This document shows, piece by piece, positions 17,770 to 27,500 of a stretch of DNA of 64,000 nt. Each line of letters opens with the position of its first letter. The first letter of the stretch is position 1. The notes below the pieces were generated by a model. It worked only from the letters and a program-made list of their open reading frames with translations, ran no database searches and was not told the DNA's origin. This DNA comes from Polyangiaceae bacterium (lineage in GTDB: Bacteria; Myxococcota_A; Polyangia; Polyangiales; Polyangiaceae), in contig JABTUA010000001.1 in the NCBI GenBank assembly GCA_015075635.1, positions 1,984,001-2,048,000 on the forward strand, written 5' to 3'. The translations under genes and the position numbers were made by a program.

Positions 17770-19032
17770 TCAGTCGAACACGCGCTCGCCGTCCACGACG
17801 ACGGCTCGCACGGGGTTGTAGCCGAAGGCGTAGCCGAGCCAGCGGTGGTCGGGCACGTCGCACACGATCACGTCGGCGCGCTTGCCGGGCTCCAGGCTGC
17901 CGATCTCGCGGCCTCGGCCCAGGGCGTGAGCGGCGTTGATGGTGCAGGCCACCACCGCCTCGCTGGCCGTCATCTTGTTGGTGCGGCAGGCGAGGGCGAT
18001 GCACATCGGGAGCGACGGCGTGAACGACGAGCCCGGGTTGAAGTCCGTGGCGATGGCCAGCGGGACGCCCGCCTCGATCAGCTTGCGCGCTGGGGCGTGC
18101 TCGCTCTGGCCGAGGTGGAAGGCCACGCCCGGCAAGAGCACGCCGACCGGGGGCTCTTCGGCGGCGGCGAGGGCGGCGACGGCGGAAGCGTCCACGTGCT
18201 CCAGGTGGTCCACGCTGGTCGCGCCGAGGCGCGCGCCGAGGGCGGCGGCGCCGCTCGCGCTGAACTGCTCGGCGTGGAGCTTGAGGCCGAAGCCGAGCGC
18301 CTTGGCGCGCGTCAGGATGCGCTCGGACTCGGCGAGGGTGAAGGCTTCCTTTTCACAGAACACGTCCACGAACTCGGCCAGCGAGCGCTCCTTGACCTCG
18401 ACCATGAGCTGCTCGAGCAGGGCGAGGTAGTCCTCGCGCCGGGTTTGGTACTCCGGCGGCACCACATGGGCGCCGAGGAAGGTGCTGACGATCTCGAGCG
18501 GCAGCTCGCTCGCCACCGCGCGCGCGACCTCCAGCAGCTTGAGCTCGCCGTCGTGGTCCAGGCAGTAGCCGCTCTTGGCCTCCAGCGTGGTGGTGCCGTG
18601 CTCCATGCAGGTGGTGGCCCAGCGCAGCGCGTTGGTGGCCAGCGCCCCGATGGCCGAGGCGCGGGTCTTCTTGACCGTGCTCAGGATGCCGCCGCCTTCG
18701 CGCAAGATGTCCAGGTAGGGCTTGCCCGCCAAACGCTGCTCCCACTCCGCGGCGCGATCGCCGGCGAACACCAGGTGCGTGTGGCAGTCCACGAAGCCGG
18801 GCAGCACGATGCCGCCGGCGGCGTCGAGCACCCGATCGTCGCTCACCCGGTGCTCGCGGCGCAGCCGATCGCTGGCGCCCACGGCCAGGATGCGATCGCC
18901 CGCGATGGCCACGGCGCCGTCGCGCACGATGCGCACGACGCCCTGGTCCGCCCCTCGCGCTGGCGCGTCGGAGAAGCCCGCGCAGGTCACGACCTCCGCC
19001 GCGTTCACGATCAGGAGATCGGCGTCGGTCAT
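17770..19032 (-). CDS. hutI: imidazolonepropionase HutI
   Basis: Third enzyme of histidine degradation: hydrolyses 4-imidazolone-5-propionate to N-formimidoylglutamate. The 420-residue amidohydrolase has the metal motif DCHTHLVFAG (His84, His86), the EAKSGYCL substrate segment, KLHAEQ with a metal His, and ATDFNPGSS near the C-terminal third, all diagnostic for HutI. It overlaps the tautomerase gene by 4 bp upstream and is followed after 3 nt by the MFS gene. hutU lies about 3.7 kb away on the same strand; hutH, hutF and hutG are not in the window. Confidence 0.97.
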   Translation of the reverse strand: MTDADLLIVNAAEVVTCAGFSDAPARGADQGVVRIVRDGAVAIAGDRILAVGASDRLRREHRVSDDRVLDAAGGIVLPGFVDCHTHLVFAGDRAAEWEQRLAGKPYLDILREGGGILSTVKKTRASAIGALATNALRWATTCMEHGTTTLEAKSGYCLDHDGELKLLEVARAVASELPLEIVSTFLGAHVVPPEYQTRREDYLALLEQLMVEVKERSLAEFVDVFCEKEAFTLAESERILTRAKALGFGLKLHAEQFSASGAAALGARLGATSVDHLEHVDASAVAALAAAEEPPVGVLLPGVAFHLGQSEHAPARKLIEAGVPLAIATDFNPGSSFTPSLPMCIALACRTNKMTASEAVVACTINAAHALGRGREIGSLEPGKRADVIVCDVPDHRWLGYAFGYNPVRAVVVDGERVFD

Positions 19033-19382
19033 GCGAACGTGTCTCCGTCGTGGCCCCAGAGGTGCGGCTTTGCGTCGGTGAGCTCGATGTAGACGCGGTT
19101 CTCCCGCACGCCGAGGGCGAGCGAGAGCGCTCGGGTCACCTTGGCGCTGACGGCGCGCGCGTCGTCAGGCGTCATCGTGCCGATGTTCTTGATCTCCACG
19201 TAGCAGCACGGCTCGCTGGTGCCGCCGAAGGTCATCTCCGCCCGCGGCATCAGGCTGGTCATGACCCACTGCTCGGGCTTGGCGAAATGCGCCGAAAGCA
19301 GCCGCGACAGCTCGTCCAGCAGGCGTGCGCGCGCCGCCGCGGCCGGGGGCTCCGCGGAGCTCACGATTTGGATCAGGGGCAT
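19029..19382 (-). CDS. MIF/phenylpyruvate tautomerase-like protein
   Basis: 117 residues of the macrophage migration inhibitory factor (tautomerase) superfamily. Pro2, the catalytic base after Met removal, is present (MPLIQIVSS), as are the YVEIKNIG strand and a C-terminal RVYIELTD strand expected in MIF homologues. Cytoplasmic trimer by family. It overlaps hutI by 4 bp, so it heads the hut-associated run. A role in tautomerising an imidazolone or keto-acid intermediate is conceivable but is inference only. Confidence 0.9.
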   Translation of the reverse strand: MPLIQIVSSAEPPAAAARARLLDELSRLLSAHFAKPEQWVMTSLMPRAEMTFGGTSEPCCYVEIKNIGTMTPDDARAVSAKVTRALSLALGVRENRVYIELTDAKPHLWGHDGDTFA

Positions 19383-19408
19383 GGCCCGGCGGAGGCTAGC
19401 ATGAGCCC

Positions 19409-20659
19409 GTGACGAACCACCGTGGGATGCTGCTCGGTCTGATCGCGGGCGCTTTCGGGGGCCTCGGGGTCAACGCCTTCGCGCACGACGCCCGTTGGGC
19501 CCGCCTGCTCACGGACTACGTCGCGCTGCCGCTGGGCCAGATCTTCCTGCGCCTGTTGTTCATGCTGGTCATCCCGCTGTTGTTCTCGGCGTTGGTGCTC
19601 GGGGTCTGCGAGCTGGATCTCAAGCACCTGGGCCGGCTGGGCGGGCGCATGCTCGGCTACACCGTGGTGGTCTCGGCCATCGCCGTGACCATCGGCATCA
19701 CGCTGGTGAACGTGATCGGACCAGGACGCGGCGTCTCGACGGCCGGGCTGGCCCTGGGCAGCCAGATGGCGACGCTGAAGGCGGCTGCCGCCCCCACGGA
19801 CACTTCGCCGGTGGCGCTGATCGTCAACCTTTTCCCGGACAACGTGTTCAAGGCGGCGGCCAACGGCGACATGTTGGCGATCATCGCCTTCTCGCTGATC
19901 TTCGGCGGCGGGCTGGCGCTCACCAAGACCGAGGGCGCAGAGCGGCTCAAGCAGGTCATCAGCGGCCTCTTCGACGTGAGCATGCGCCTCATCCACGGCG
20001 TCCTCCGGCTGGCGCCCCTCGGCGTGTGCGCGCTGATGTTCACGGCGACCTCGCGGCTGGGCTTGGACCTGCTCCGTCTGATCGCGCTCTACGTGGCGGT
20101 GGTGCTGCTCGGCCTGGGCCTGCACATGTTCGTGGTCTACTCGCTGTCGGTGCGCTTCTTCGGCGGCATGCGCCCGCTGGTCTTCTTCCGCTCCATCCGG
20201 CTGGCGATGGCCACCGCGTTCTCGACGGCGTCCAGCAACGCGTCGCTGCCGGCGGCGCTGGAGGTGGCCGAGACGAACCTGAAGCTGCCGCGCCACGTGA
20301 GCCGCTTCGTGCTGACCGCGGGCAGCAGCATGAACCAGAACGGCACGGCGCTCTTCGAGGGAGTCACCGTGCTGTTTTTGGCGCAGGTCTACGGCGTGGA
20401 GCTGAGCTTCGGCCAGCAGGTCTTGGTGGTCGTCGTCTGCATCCTGGCCGGCATCGGCACCGCCGGCGTGCCCGCGGGCTCCTTGCCCGTGATCGCGATG
20501 ATCCTCGGGATGCTGAAGGTGCCCGTGGAGGGCATCGGCTTGATCCTCGGCGTGGACCGCTTCCTCGACATGTGCCGGACGACGCTGAACGTCACGGGTG
20601 ATCTGGCGGCGGCGGTGTTCGTGGCGCGGGGGGAGTCAGAGGTCGAGGACCAAACGTAG
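19409..20659 (+). CDS. dicarboxylate/amino acid:cation symporter (DAACS family)
   Basis: 416 residues with eight hydrophobic spans plus two re-entrant loops, homologous to GltP/GltT. The SSSNASLP-type serine-rich hairpin 1 (about residue 270), the MNQNGTAL motif in TM7 (NMDGT in archetypes) and the DRFLDMCRTTLNVTGD motif in TM8 are visible; these bind the carboxylate substrate and cations. The C-terminus is short and acidic. GTG start. The divergent tautomerase gene starts only 26 bp upstream. It could import glutamate or aspartate, and glutamate is the end product of histidine breakdown, a possible link. Confidence 0.94.
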   Translation: MTNHRGMLLGLIAGAFGGLGVNAFAHDARWARLLTDYVALPLGQIFLRLLFMLVIPLLFSALVLGVCELDLKHLGRLGGRMLGYTVVVSAIAVTIGITLVNVIGPGRGVSTAGLALGSQMATLKAAAAPTDTSPVALIVNLFPDNVFKAAANGDMLAIIAFSLIFGGGLALTKTEGAERLKQVISGLFDVSMRLIHGVLRLAPLGVCALMFTATSRLGLDLLRLIALYVAVVLLGLGLHMFVVYSLSVRFFGGMRPLVFFRSIRLAMATAFSTASSNASLPAALEVAETNLKLPRHVSRFVLTAGSSMNQNGTALFEGVTVLFLAQVYGVELSFGQQVLVVVVCILAGIGTAGVPAGSLPVIAMILGMLKVPVEGIGLILGVDRFLDMCRTTLNVTGDLAAAVFVARGESEVEDQT

Positions 20660-20974
20660 CTTCTCGTCGAGGCGCGCCAGGGTGCCGGCGCGCAGCCGGC
20701 CTACTCTGCCGGCTGCCAGGCGGTCGAGCAGCGTGACCTGGAGCTGAGTCGGGACCGCGACGTGGTCCTCTTCAGCGCCAGCTTCCGCGGCGGAGACGCG
20801 GACCGCGAGGGAGGGGGGAGCCGCGTTGGGATCCGTGTCGAGCGGCACGACCAGGGTCGTCGGCAGCGCCGAGTTCAGCGGATCTGCCTGGATCACCACC
20901 ACGCGTTCGCCGGAGCGTTCGCTGCCGAAGCCCAACCGGCGCTTTACGCGCAGGACGTCTCCGCGCTCAGCCAT
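20636..20974 (-). CDS. MazF/PemK-like toxin
   Basis: 112 residues of the PemK/MazF SH3-like fold: ERGDVLRVKR at the start, RVVVIQADPLN, TTLVVPLDTD and an internal VPTQLQVTLLDRLA strand-helix with a terminal LRLVLDL helix. In the family this fold is a sequence-specific mRNA endonuclease. The upstream RHH gene overlaps by 8 bp, the usual antitoxin-toxin order. Its 3' end overlaps the convergent symporter gene by 24 bp. Activity is not provable from sequence. Confidence 0.85.
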   Translation of the reverse strand: MAERGDVLRVKRRLGFGSERSGERVVVIQADPLNSALPTTLVVPLDTDPNAAPPSLAVRVSAAEAGAEEDHVAVPTQLQVTLLDRLAAGRVGRLRAGTLARLDEKLRLVLDL

Positions 20975-21200
20975 TGACGCGCTCGAGGGCTTCCGCGATC
21001 TTGATCATGCGGGCGCGGATCTCCGGCGTCATCTCCGCGGAGACCCGCTCGTAGAACTCGGCGCGCTCGGCCATGCCCAGGCCGCGCAGGAAGAGCTCCC
21101 GCGCCACTTCTGTCTCGGTTCGGCCCAGCCGCTTGGCGACGGCCTTGAGCCGCTTGCGCGCTTCCTCGGGCACGTTGAGATTGATGCGTTCCAGGGCCAT
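20967..21200 (-). CDS. ribbon-helix-helix antitoxin
   Basis: 77 residues. An N-terminal beta strand (RINLNVPEE) and two helices (ARKRLKAVAKRLG, TETEVARELFLRG) make a MetJ/Arc-type DNA-binding domain. The C-terminal helix-rich tail would wrap the toxin. ATG at 21198-21200 was chosen because it starts the RHH strand. Three ATCCTC repeats on this strand lie directly upstream and are the likely operator, so autoregulation together with the toxin is expected from family behaviour. Confidence 0.85.
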   Translation of the reverse strand: MALERINLNVPEEARKRLKAVAKRLGRTETEVARELFLRGLGMAERAEFYERVSAEMTPEIRARMIKIAEALERVNG

Positions 21201-21207
21201 CCTGATC

Positions 21208-21237
21208 GAGGATATGATGGAGGATGCCACCGAGGAT
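21208..21237 (-). promoter_or_regulatory. 12-bp-spaced operator repeats of the toxin-antitoxin operon
   Basis: GAGGAT on the plus strand (ATCCTC in the direction of the operon) occurs at 21208, 21220 and 21232, an exact 12-bp period, ending 8 bp before the antitoxin ATG. One-turn spacing of short direct repeats is what tandem RHH dimers bind. No clear -35/-10 pair was picked out. Assignment is inferred from geometry. Confidence 0.5.
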
Positions 21238-21293
21238 GTCAACGGTCCCGCGAGGCCCTTGCCGGCTGCTCGGGGTCGCGCCACCATCGCGCG

Positions 21294-21530
21294 ATGCGAG
21301 CTCTCTCTGGCCTGCTCTGGCTCGCGCTCGGCTGCAATCAGAGCCCGGGCGCGGCCCCTGCGGCGGAGCCGGCGCCGCCTCGCCCCGCGCCCACGACCAG
21401 CAGCGCACCGGCGCCTCCGGCGAGCGCGGCGAGCGACTGCGTCGAGAGCTGCGTCGAGCGCCGCCAGATGCAAGCCATCAGTCCGCAGCAGATCGAGGCG
21501 GACTGCCGCGCCGAGTGCGAGAAGAAGTGA
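21294..21530 (+). CDS. small Cys-containing lipoprotein
   Basis: 78 residues: signal peptide with lipobox WLALGC, an Ala/Pro-rich linker of about 30 residues, and a C-terminal helix with four cysteines in a CVESCVERRQMQ...CRAEC pattern, a CxxxC/CxxxC hairpin. The stop overlaps the GTG start of the GGDEF gene (GTGA), so the two are coupled. The CxxxC helical hairpin is common in small envelope proteins, but no function is known to me. Confidence 0.7.
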   Translation: MRALSGLLWLALGCNQSPGAAPAAEPAPPRPAPTTSSAPAPPASAASDCVESCVERRQMQAISPQQIEADCRAECEKK

Positions 21531-22747
21531 CCCTGACCCAAGCAGCTCTCGAGCGCGAGAACGCTGCCCTCCGGCAGGCGGTGGACCTCCTGCACCGCGT
21601 GAGCAACCTGGTGCGGCAGTCGCTCGAGCTCGAGCCGACCTGCTACGCGCTCTTGACCGGGGTCACCGCCGGAGTGGGCCTGGGCTTCAACCGGGCGATG
21701 CTGTTCTTCGCCGACGATCGCGATCGCTCCGCGCTGCGCGGCGTCGCCGCAGTGGGCCCGGCGGATCGGGACGAGGCCGACCGCATCTGGAAGTCCATCG
21801 AGAGCGACGCCCCGGATCTCGACACGCTCTACCAGGCCGGGCTCCGTCAGCGCGCCGAGCGGAGCGCGCTCGATCGGCGCGTGCGCGCGCTCTCGGTGCC
21901 GATCGGCGGGGACACGCCCATCGCGCTGGCGCTGCGGCGCACGGCGCTGGTGCAGGGCGAAGGCACCGACGATCTGGGCGGGCTCCTGCACCTACCCACC
22001 GCGGTGGCGGCACCGCTCCGGGGGGCGGAGAGCGTGCGCGGCGTACTCTACGCCGACAACTGCTACACCGAACGCCCGCTGGACGAGGCGGCGGAGCTGG
22101 TGCTCTCGCTGATCGCCGATCAGGCCGGGCGCGCCATCGAGCACGCGCACCACTACGAGGAGCTGGCGATGCGCGCGCGGCTCGACGCGCTGACCGGGCT
22201 CGAGCACCACGGGCGCATGATGGAGGCCCTCGACACGGCGCTGGGCGGCGAGCCCGATGCGCCCTTCGGCCTGGCCATGATCGATCTCGACGACTTCAAG
22301 CGTGTCAACGACGGCTACGGACACCTGGCCGGCGACGCCCTGCTGTGCGGGCTCGGCGAGCGGCTGCGCTCGGTGTTGCGCTCGGGGGAGCGCCCCTATC
22401 GCTACGGTGGCGAGGAGTTCGCCGTGCTCCTGCCGGGGGCGCACGCCGGGGATCTGCACGCCATCGGCGAGCGGCTGCGCCGGGCCGTCGCCGACTCGCC
22501 CTGCGCCATCGACGCCGAGCGCAGCCTGACCGCCACCTGCTCGGTGGGGGTCGCGGCGAGGGAGCCCGGCGACTCTTCCGAGGCGCTGATCGACCGCGCC
22601 GACCAGGCGCTGCTCGCGGCGAAGGCGGCGGGGAAGAACCGGGTGGTGGTGGCGGGCCTGCTCGACGTCGTCCGGGAGTGGGAGGGCGAGCAGGGCGCCT
22701 TGAGCGAGGCGGAGCTCCGCGCCGCACGGCGGAGGCAGCGCCCGTGA
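21527..22747 (+). CDS. GAF-GGDEF diguanylate cyclase
   Basis: 406 residues, GTG start coupled to the lipoprotein gene. It has a short coiled coil at the N-terminus, a GAF sensory domain (about residues 20-210) and a GGDEF domain whose active-site loop reads RYGGEEF near residue 285. The LDALTGL, DLDDFKRVND and GHLAGDALL signatures are intact, so c-di-GMP synthesis is expected. An RxxD inhibitory site five residues before GGEEF is not obvious: the upstream sequence reads RSGERPYRYGGEEF. It has no transmembrane segment, so it is a cytoplasmic sensor. Confidence 0.92.
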   Translation: MTLTQAALERENAALRQAVDLLHRVSNLVRQSLELEPTCYALLTGVTAGVGLGFNRAMLFFADDRDRSALRGVAAVGPADRDEADRIWKSIESDAPDLDTLYQAGLRQRAERSALDRRVRALSVPIGGDTPIALALRRTALVQGEGTDDLGGLLHLPTAVAAPLRGAESVRGVLYADNCYTERPLDEAAELVLSLIADQAGRAIEHAHHYEELAMRARLDALTGLEHHGRMMEALDTALGGEPDAPFGLAMIDLDDFKRVNDGYGHLAGDALLCGLGERLRSVLRSGERPYRYGGEEFAVLLPGAHAGDLHAIGERLRRAVADSPCAIDAERSLTATCSVGVAAREPGDSSEALIDRADQALLAAKAAGKNRVVVAGLLDVVREWEGEQGALSEAELRAARRRQRP

Positions 22748-22766
22748 GCGAGGTCGCCTTGGATAC

Positions 22767-24431
22767 TCAGGGGATCACGACACCTTTCGCCTTCGCCGTG
22801 GCGATCGCCTCCGGATAACCCGCGATGGCGTGGCGCGCGACGCCGATGCCGGGATCGACGGTGAGCACGCGGTTCAAGCGCTCGGCGCGCTCCTTGGTGC
22901 CGTCGGCGACGATCACCATCCCGGCGTGGAGCGAGTTGCCGATGCCGACGCCGCCGCCGTGGTGGAAGCTGACCCAGGAGGCGCCCGAGGCGGTGTTCAG
23001 CGCGAAGTTCAGCAGCGCCCAGTCGGCGATGGCGTCGGAGCCGTCCTTCATCGCCTCGGTCTCGCGATCCGGCGAGGCCACGGAGCCGCAATCCAAGTGA
23101 TCGCGGCCGATGGCGACGGGCGCGCTGACCTTGCCGTCGTGGATCAGCCGGTTCATCGCCTCGCCGAACTTCGCGCGGTCACCGTAGCCGAGCCAGCAGA
23201 TGCGCGTGGGCAGGGCCAAGAAGGGCACGCGCTCGCTGGCCAGGCGCACCCAGCGGCGGAGGCCCTCGTCTTCCGGGAACACGCGCAAGAGCTCCTCGTC
23301 GAGCACGTGGATGTCCTTCGGATCGCCGGAGAGCGCGGCCCAGCGGAAGGGGCCCATGCCCTGCGAGAAGAGCGGGCGGATGTAGGCCGGGACGAAGCCC
23401 GGGTACTTCCAGGCGCCGTCGTCGGCGCGCACGCTGACGCCGGCGAGCTCGGCCTGGGCGCGCAAGTTGTTGCCGTAGTCGAAGGCGATGGCGCCGCGAG
23501 CCTGCATCTCCAGGATGGCCGTGACGTGTTTGGCGATCGCTGCGAGCGAGCGCCGGTGGTACTCGGCGAGATCCTTGCCTCGCAGCACTTCGAGCTCCGC
23601 TAGGTCGCCCTCGGGCACGTAGGCGCCCAGATCGTGCGCGGGGGTCTGATCGGTGACCATGTCCGGGATCACGTTGCGGCGCACCAGCTCCGGGTAGATT
23701 TCGGCGGCGTTGCCCACCAGGCCGATGGAGAGGCCGCACCCGGCGCGCTTGGCCTCATCCGCCCAGGCCAGGGCCTCGTCGAGCGAGCGCGTCATCTTGT
23801 CGCAGTAGCCCTCGGCCACCTTGCGCTCGACCCGCTCGGCGCGGACCTCGACGTCGATCACGACGCCTTCGTTCATGGTGACGGCCATCGGCTGCGCGCC
23901 GCTCATGCCGCCGAGGCCTGCGGTCAGGATCAGCTTGCCCTTCAGGCTGGGCACTCCGTAGTGCTTCTCGGCCGCGGCCAGGAAGGTCTGATACGTGCCC
24001 TGCAAGATGCCCTGCGTCCCGATGTAGATCCAGGAGCCGGCCGTCATCTGCCCGTACATGGTCAGCCCCATGCGATCGAGCCGATCGAAGCTCGCTTGCG
24101 TCGCCCACTTCGGCACCAGGTTGCTGTTGGCGATGAGCACCCGCGGGGCGTGCTCGTGGGTCTTCGCGACGTAGACCGCGCGGCCGGACTGAACGCACAG
24201 CGTCTCGTCCGGCGCGAGCCGATCGAGGATGCCGGTGAGCTTGTCGTACTCGTGCCAGTTGCGCGCCGCGCGTCCGCTGCCGCCGTAGACGACCAGGTGC
24301 TCCCAGTCCACGGCGTTCGCGGGGTCGAGGTTGTTCATCAGCATCCGCTTGGCGGCCTCGGCGTCCCAGCTCCGCGCCGTGCGGGCGGTGCCCCTCGGCG
24401 CGCGGGGCGGCGCGGCCGGCTGGGCGGCCAT
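22767..24431 (-). CDS. hutU: urocanate hydratase HutU
   Basis: Second enzyme of histidine degradation, converting urocanate to imidazolonepropionate with tightly bound NAD. From Met at 24431 it has 554 residues, the normal length. Conserved blocks include [50 protein letters not shown] and HHGGGVGIG. The frame extends to another ATG at 24527, adding 32 residues not usual in the family. A TATGCT -10-like element lies just before that ATG, so the longer form cannot be excluded. It stands alone, 3.7 kb from hutI. Confidence 0.95.
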   Translation of the reverse strand: MAAQPAAPPRAPRGTARTARSWDAEAAKRMLMNNLDPANAVDWEHLVVYGGSGRAARNWHEYDKLTGILDRLAPDETLCVQSGRAVYVAKTHEHAPRVLIANSNLVPKWATQASFDRLDRMGLTMYGQMTAGSWIYIGTQGILQGTYQTFLAAAEKHYGVPSLKGKLILTAGLGGMSGAQPMAVTMNEGVVIDVEVRAERVERKVAEGYCDKMTRSLDEALAWADEAKRAGCGLSIGLVGNAAEIYPELVRRNVIPDMVTDQTPAHDLGAYVPEGDLAELEVLRGKDLAEYHRRSLAAIAKHVTAILEMQARGAIAFDYGNNLRAQAELAGVSVRADDGAWKYPGFVPAYIRPLFSQGMGPFRWAALSGDPKDIHVLDEELLRVFPEDEGLRRWVRLASERVPFLALPTRICWLGYGDRAKFGEAMNRLIHDGKVSAPVAIGRDHLDCGSVASPDRETEAMKDGSDAIADWALLNFALNTASGASWVSFHHGGGVGIGNSLHAGMVIVADGTKERAERLNRVLTVDPGIGVARHAIAGYPEAIATAKAKGVVIP

Positions 24432-24590
24432 GTGAAGCGGCCGTCCGTGGCTCGAGAGCTCACCCTCGATGTCGCAGGCGCAGCCGTACTTCGCGTGCTC
24501 GTGCTCGACGATCTCCCGATCCAGCATGGGCGCGGAGCATAATCCGCTGGCCCCGCCGTGGGCGTGATAGTGTCCTCTGTCGCTTCAGCC

Positions 24591-27500
24591 ATGGCCGAGG
24601 ACGACGCATCGGGCTCGAAAAAACCGCCCAAGCCGGCAGGCCGCTCCGTGCCGCCGCCTCCCCGCAAGGTCGTGCCCCCGCCCGCACCGCCGGGCTCGAA
24701 CCCCAAGGCCGCGGTACCTCCGCCGCCGCAGCGACGCCCCGCCGGTCCGCCTCCCAAGGAACCGGTGCGCGTCGCGCCGCCGCCGGTCGCGGTCGGCAGC
24801 GCCACCGAGACCCCGAAGCCCCAGGTGCGCGCGCAGCCGAAGTCGATTCCGCCGCCGCTGCCGCAGTCGCCGCCACCGCCGGCCGCCGTGCACCTGAAGA
24901 CCGACGCGGGCATCGGCACTCAGCGCCCGAGCGAAGCGCCGCTCTGGGCGCAGCGCACGCTCAAGAAGCTGGAGGCCGATCTCGCGCGCGAGCGCGATCC
25001 GCTGCGCGTCGGGCGCCTGCACTACGAGGTCGCGCGCCTGTACGAGGCGCCGCTCGGCGATCTCACCAACGCCGCGGATCACTACCAGAAGGCGTACGCC
25101 ACCTGTCCGGATCACCTGCCCACGCTGCGCGGCGCGCGGCGCGTGCTCTGCGCGAAGAAGAGCTTCCAGGCGGCGCTGCCGCTGTTCGACGCCGAGGCGC
25201 GCTACCTCGCCGAGCCCGTGCTCAAGGCGCAGCTGTTCTACGAGAAGGGTCGCATCCTGGAGGATCACCTGGCGCAGCGCCGGGAAGCGCGGGACGCCTA
25301 CGCCGCCGCCGCCGATCTCGACGGGCAGAACGCGGCCTACTTGAAGGCGCTGGAGCGGGTGGACACCCAGGCCAAATCCTGGGACGCCCTCGACAAGACC
25401 CTGGAGCGCTCCGCGAACGCCGTCGCCAGCGACTCCCGGCACCGCGCGGCCCTGATCGTCGAGCGCGCCCGGCTGGTCGAGACCCGGAAGGGCGACAGCC
25501 GCACCGCCACCGAGCTCTACAACGAGGCGCTGGGCTTCGATCCGCGGGCGCCCGCCGCGCTCGAGGCGCTGAAGCGCCTGCACTACGCGCACCAGCGCTG
25601 GCGCGATCTCACCTTCGTGCTCGCGCGCGAGGCCGAGCAGGCCAGCGATCCCAACGTGCGGGCCATGGCTTATTACCGCATGGGCCGCGTGCTCAGCGAC
25701 CGCCTCGGGCACCTGGACGAAGGGCTCAGCGCCTTCGAGCGCGCGGCCTCGGAGCTGCCCGGCGAGCCGATGGTGCTCGAGGAGCTCGCGCGTCTGTACG
25801 AGCTGGGCAAGCGCTGGGACTCGCTGACCGGCGTGCTGGAGCGGCTCGCCGAGCTGGCGCGGTCGGACAACGAGAAGGTCGGCATCCAGCACCGCATCGG
25901 TCAGCTGGCCGAGGAGCGCCTGAACGACGAGACCCGGGCCATCACCTGGTTCTCGAGCGCGCTCAAGCTCGACCCCACCTACCTGCCGGCGCTCCAGGCG
26001 CTCGGCAAGATCTACACGCGGCGGCAGCAATGGGCGGAGCTCATCGGCATGCACCTGGCGGAGGCCGGCGCGACCGCGGACGCCGCGCGCAAGGCCAGCT
26101 CCCACGCGCGGGTCGCGGCCATCTACGAGGAGCGCCTCGGCAACGTCGAGCACGCCGCCCAGCACCACGCCCGCGCGCTCGGGCTCTTGCCGGGCTACGC
26201 CCCGAGCTTCAAGGCCCTGTCCCGCATCTACCAGCAGGCCGGCAAGTGGCGCGAGCTGGTCGAGCTGTTCGAGCGCGTGGTGGACGACGCCAAGGACGCC
26301 GAGACCAAGATCACCTACCTGTTCAAGATCGGGCGCGCCTGGGAAGACGCCCTCGGCTCGCCGGTCCACGCCCTGGGTGCCTACAAGCGCGTGCTCGACG
26401 TCTCGCCCAACCACTTCGGCGGCATCCACGCGGCGCAGCGCGCAGCGGAGCGGGCTGGACGCTACAAGGAGCTGGTCTGGGCGCTGGAGCTCGAGGCCGA
26501 GAAGGTGAACGACAAGCGCCAGGCGGTGATGCTCTACCACCGCGCCGGCGAGGTGCTCGAGGACTGCCTCGACGACCTGGAAGGCGCGCTCGCGCGCTAC
26601 CGGCGCGTGGTGGAGCTCGACAAGGGCTACCAGCCCGCGCTGAGCAGCCTGGGACGCCTGTATTACCAGGCGGGGCGCTGGGAAGATCTGCTCGACACCT
26701 ACAAGCGTGAGCTCGAGGTAGCCGGCAAGGGCCCGGCGGCCGCGGCGCTGCTCTACAAGATGGGCGAGCTCAGCGAGGAGCGCATCGGTCGCGACGACGA
26801 CGCGATGGGGTATTACCGGCGCGCCATCGACGCCGATCCGTTCCACCGGCCGGCGCTGCACGCCCTGGGTCGCAAGCTGGCGGAGCGCGGCCAGTGGGCG
26901 GAGCTGGTGAAGCTGATCGAGCTCGAGCTGTCCGGGCTGAAAGACCCTGCTGAGCGCGCGCGCAGCGCCTTCCACCTCGGCGAGGTCTACGAGAACCGGC
27001 TGTCGCAGCCCGAGCGGGCGCTTCAGGCCTATGAGCAGGCGCTCCTCTCGGTGCCGGAGTTCCGGCCGGCCTCGGACGGCCGAGCCCGGCTGCTCACGCT
27101 GGCCAAGGAGTACAAGAAGCTCGGCGAAGATCTGTCGCGTGAGATCACCAGCGCGCGGGACCCCGTCGTGGCGATGGTCGCGCTGTTCCGGCAGGGCGAG
27201 CTCTACCGCGACGAGCTCAACGACCCGCGGCGCGCCATCGAGGCCTTCGAGGCCGTGCTCTCGCGGGATCCTTCGCACTTGGGCGCGCTGCTCGCGCTCG
27301 AGCCGCTGTACGCCGAGATCGGCGCCTGGGAGGCGCTGGCCCGCGTCTTCGCCACCGAGGCGCGGGTGCTCTCCGACGTCGGCGCACGGGTGGCGGCGCT
27401 CAAGGAGCTGGCGCGACTGGAGGAGACTCGAGGCGTCGGCAAGCCGGAGGAGCTCCGGGCGGCGTACATCGCCGTGCTCCAGCTCTCGCCCTCGGATCCC

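Noticed and set aside
20967-21473. Long form (168 aa) of the antitoxin
   Set aside because: The upstream 91 residues are antisense of the small lipoprotein gene and low complexity; the RHH fold starts at 21200.
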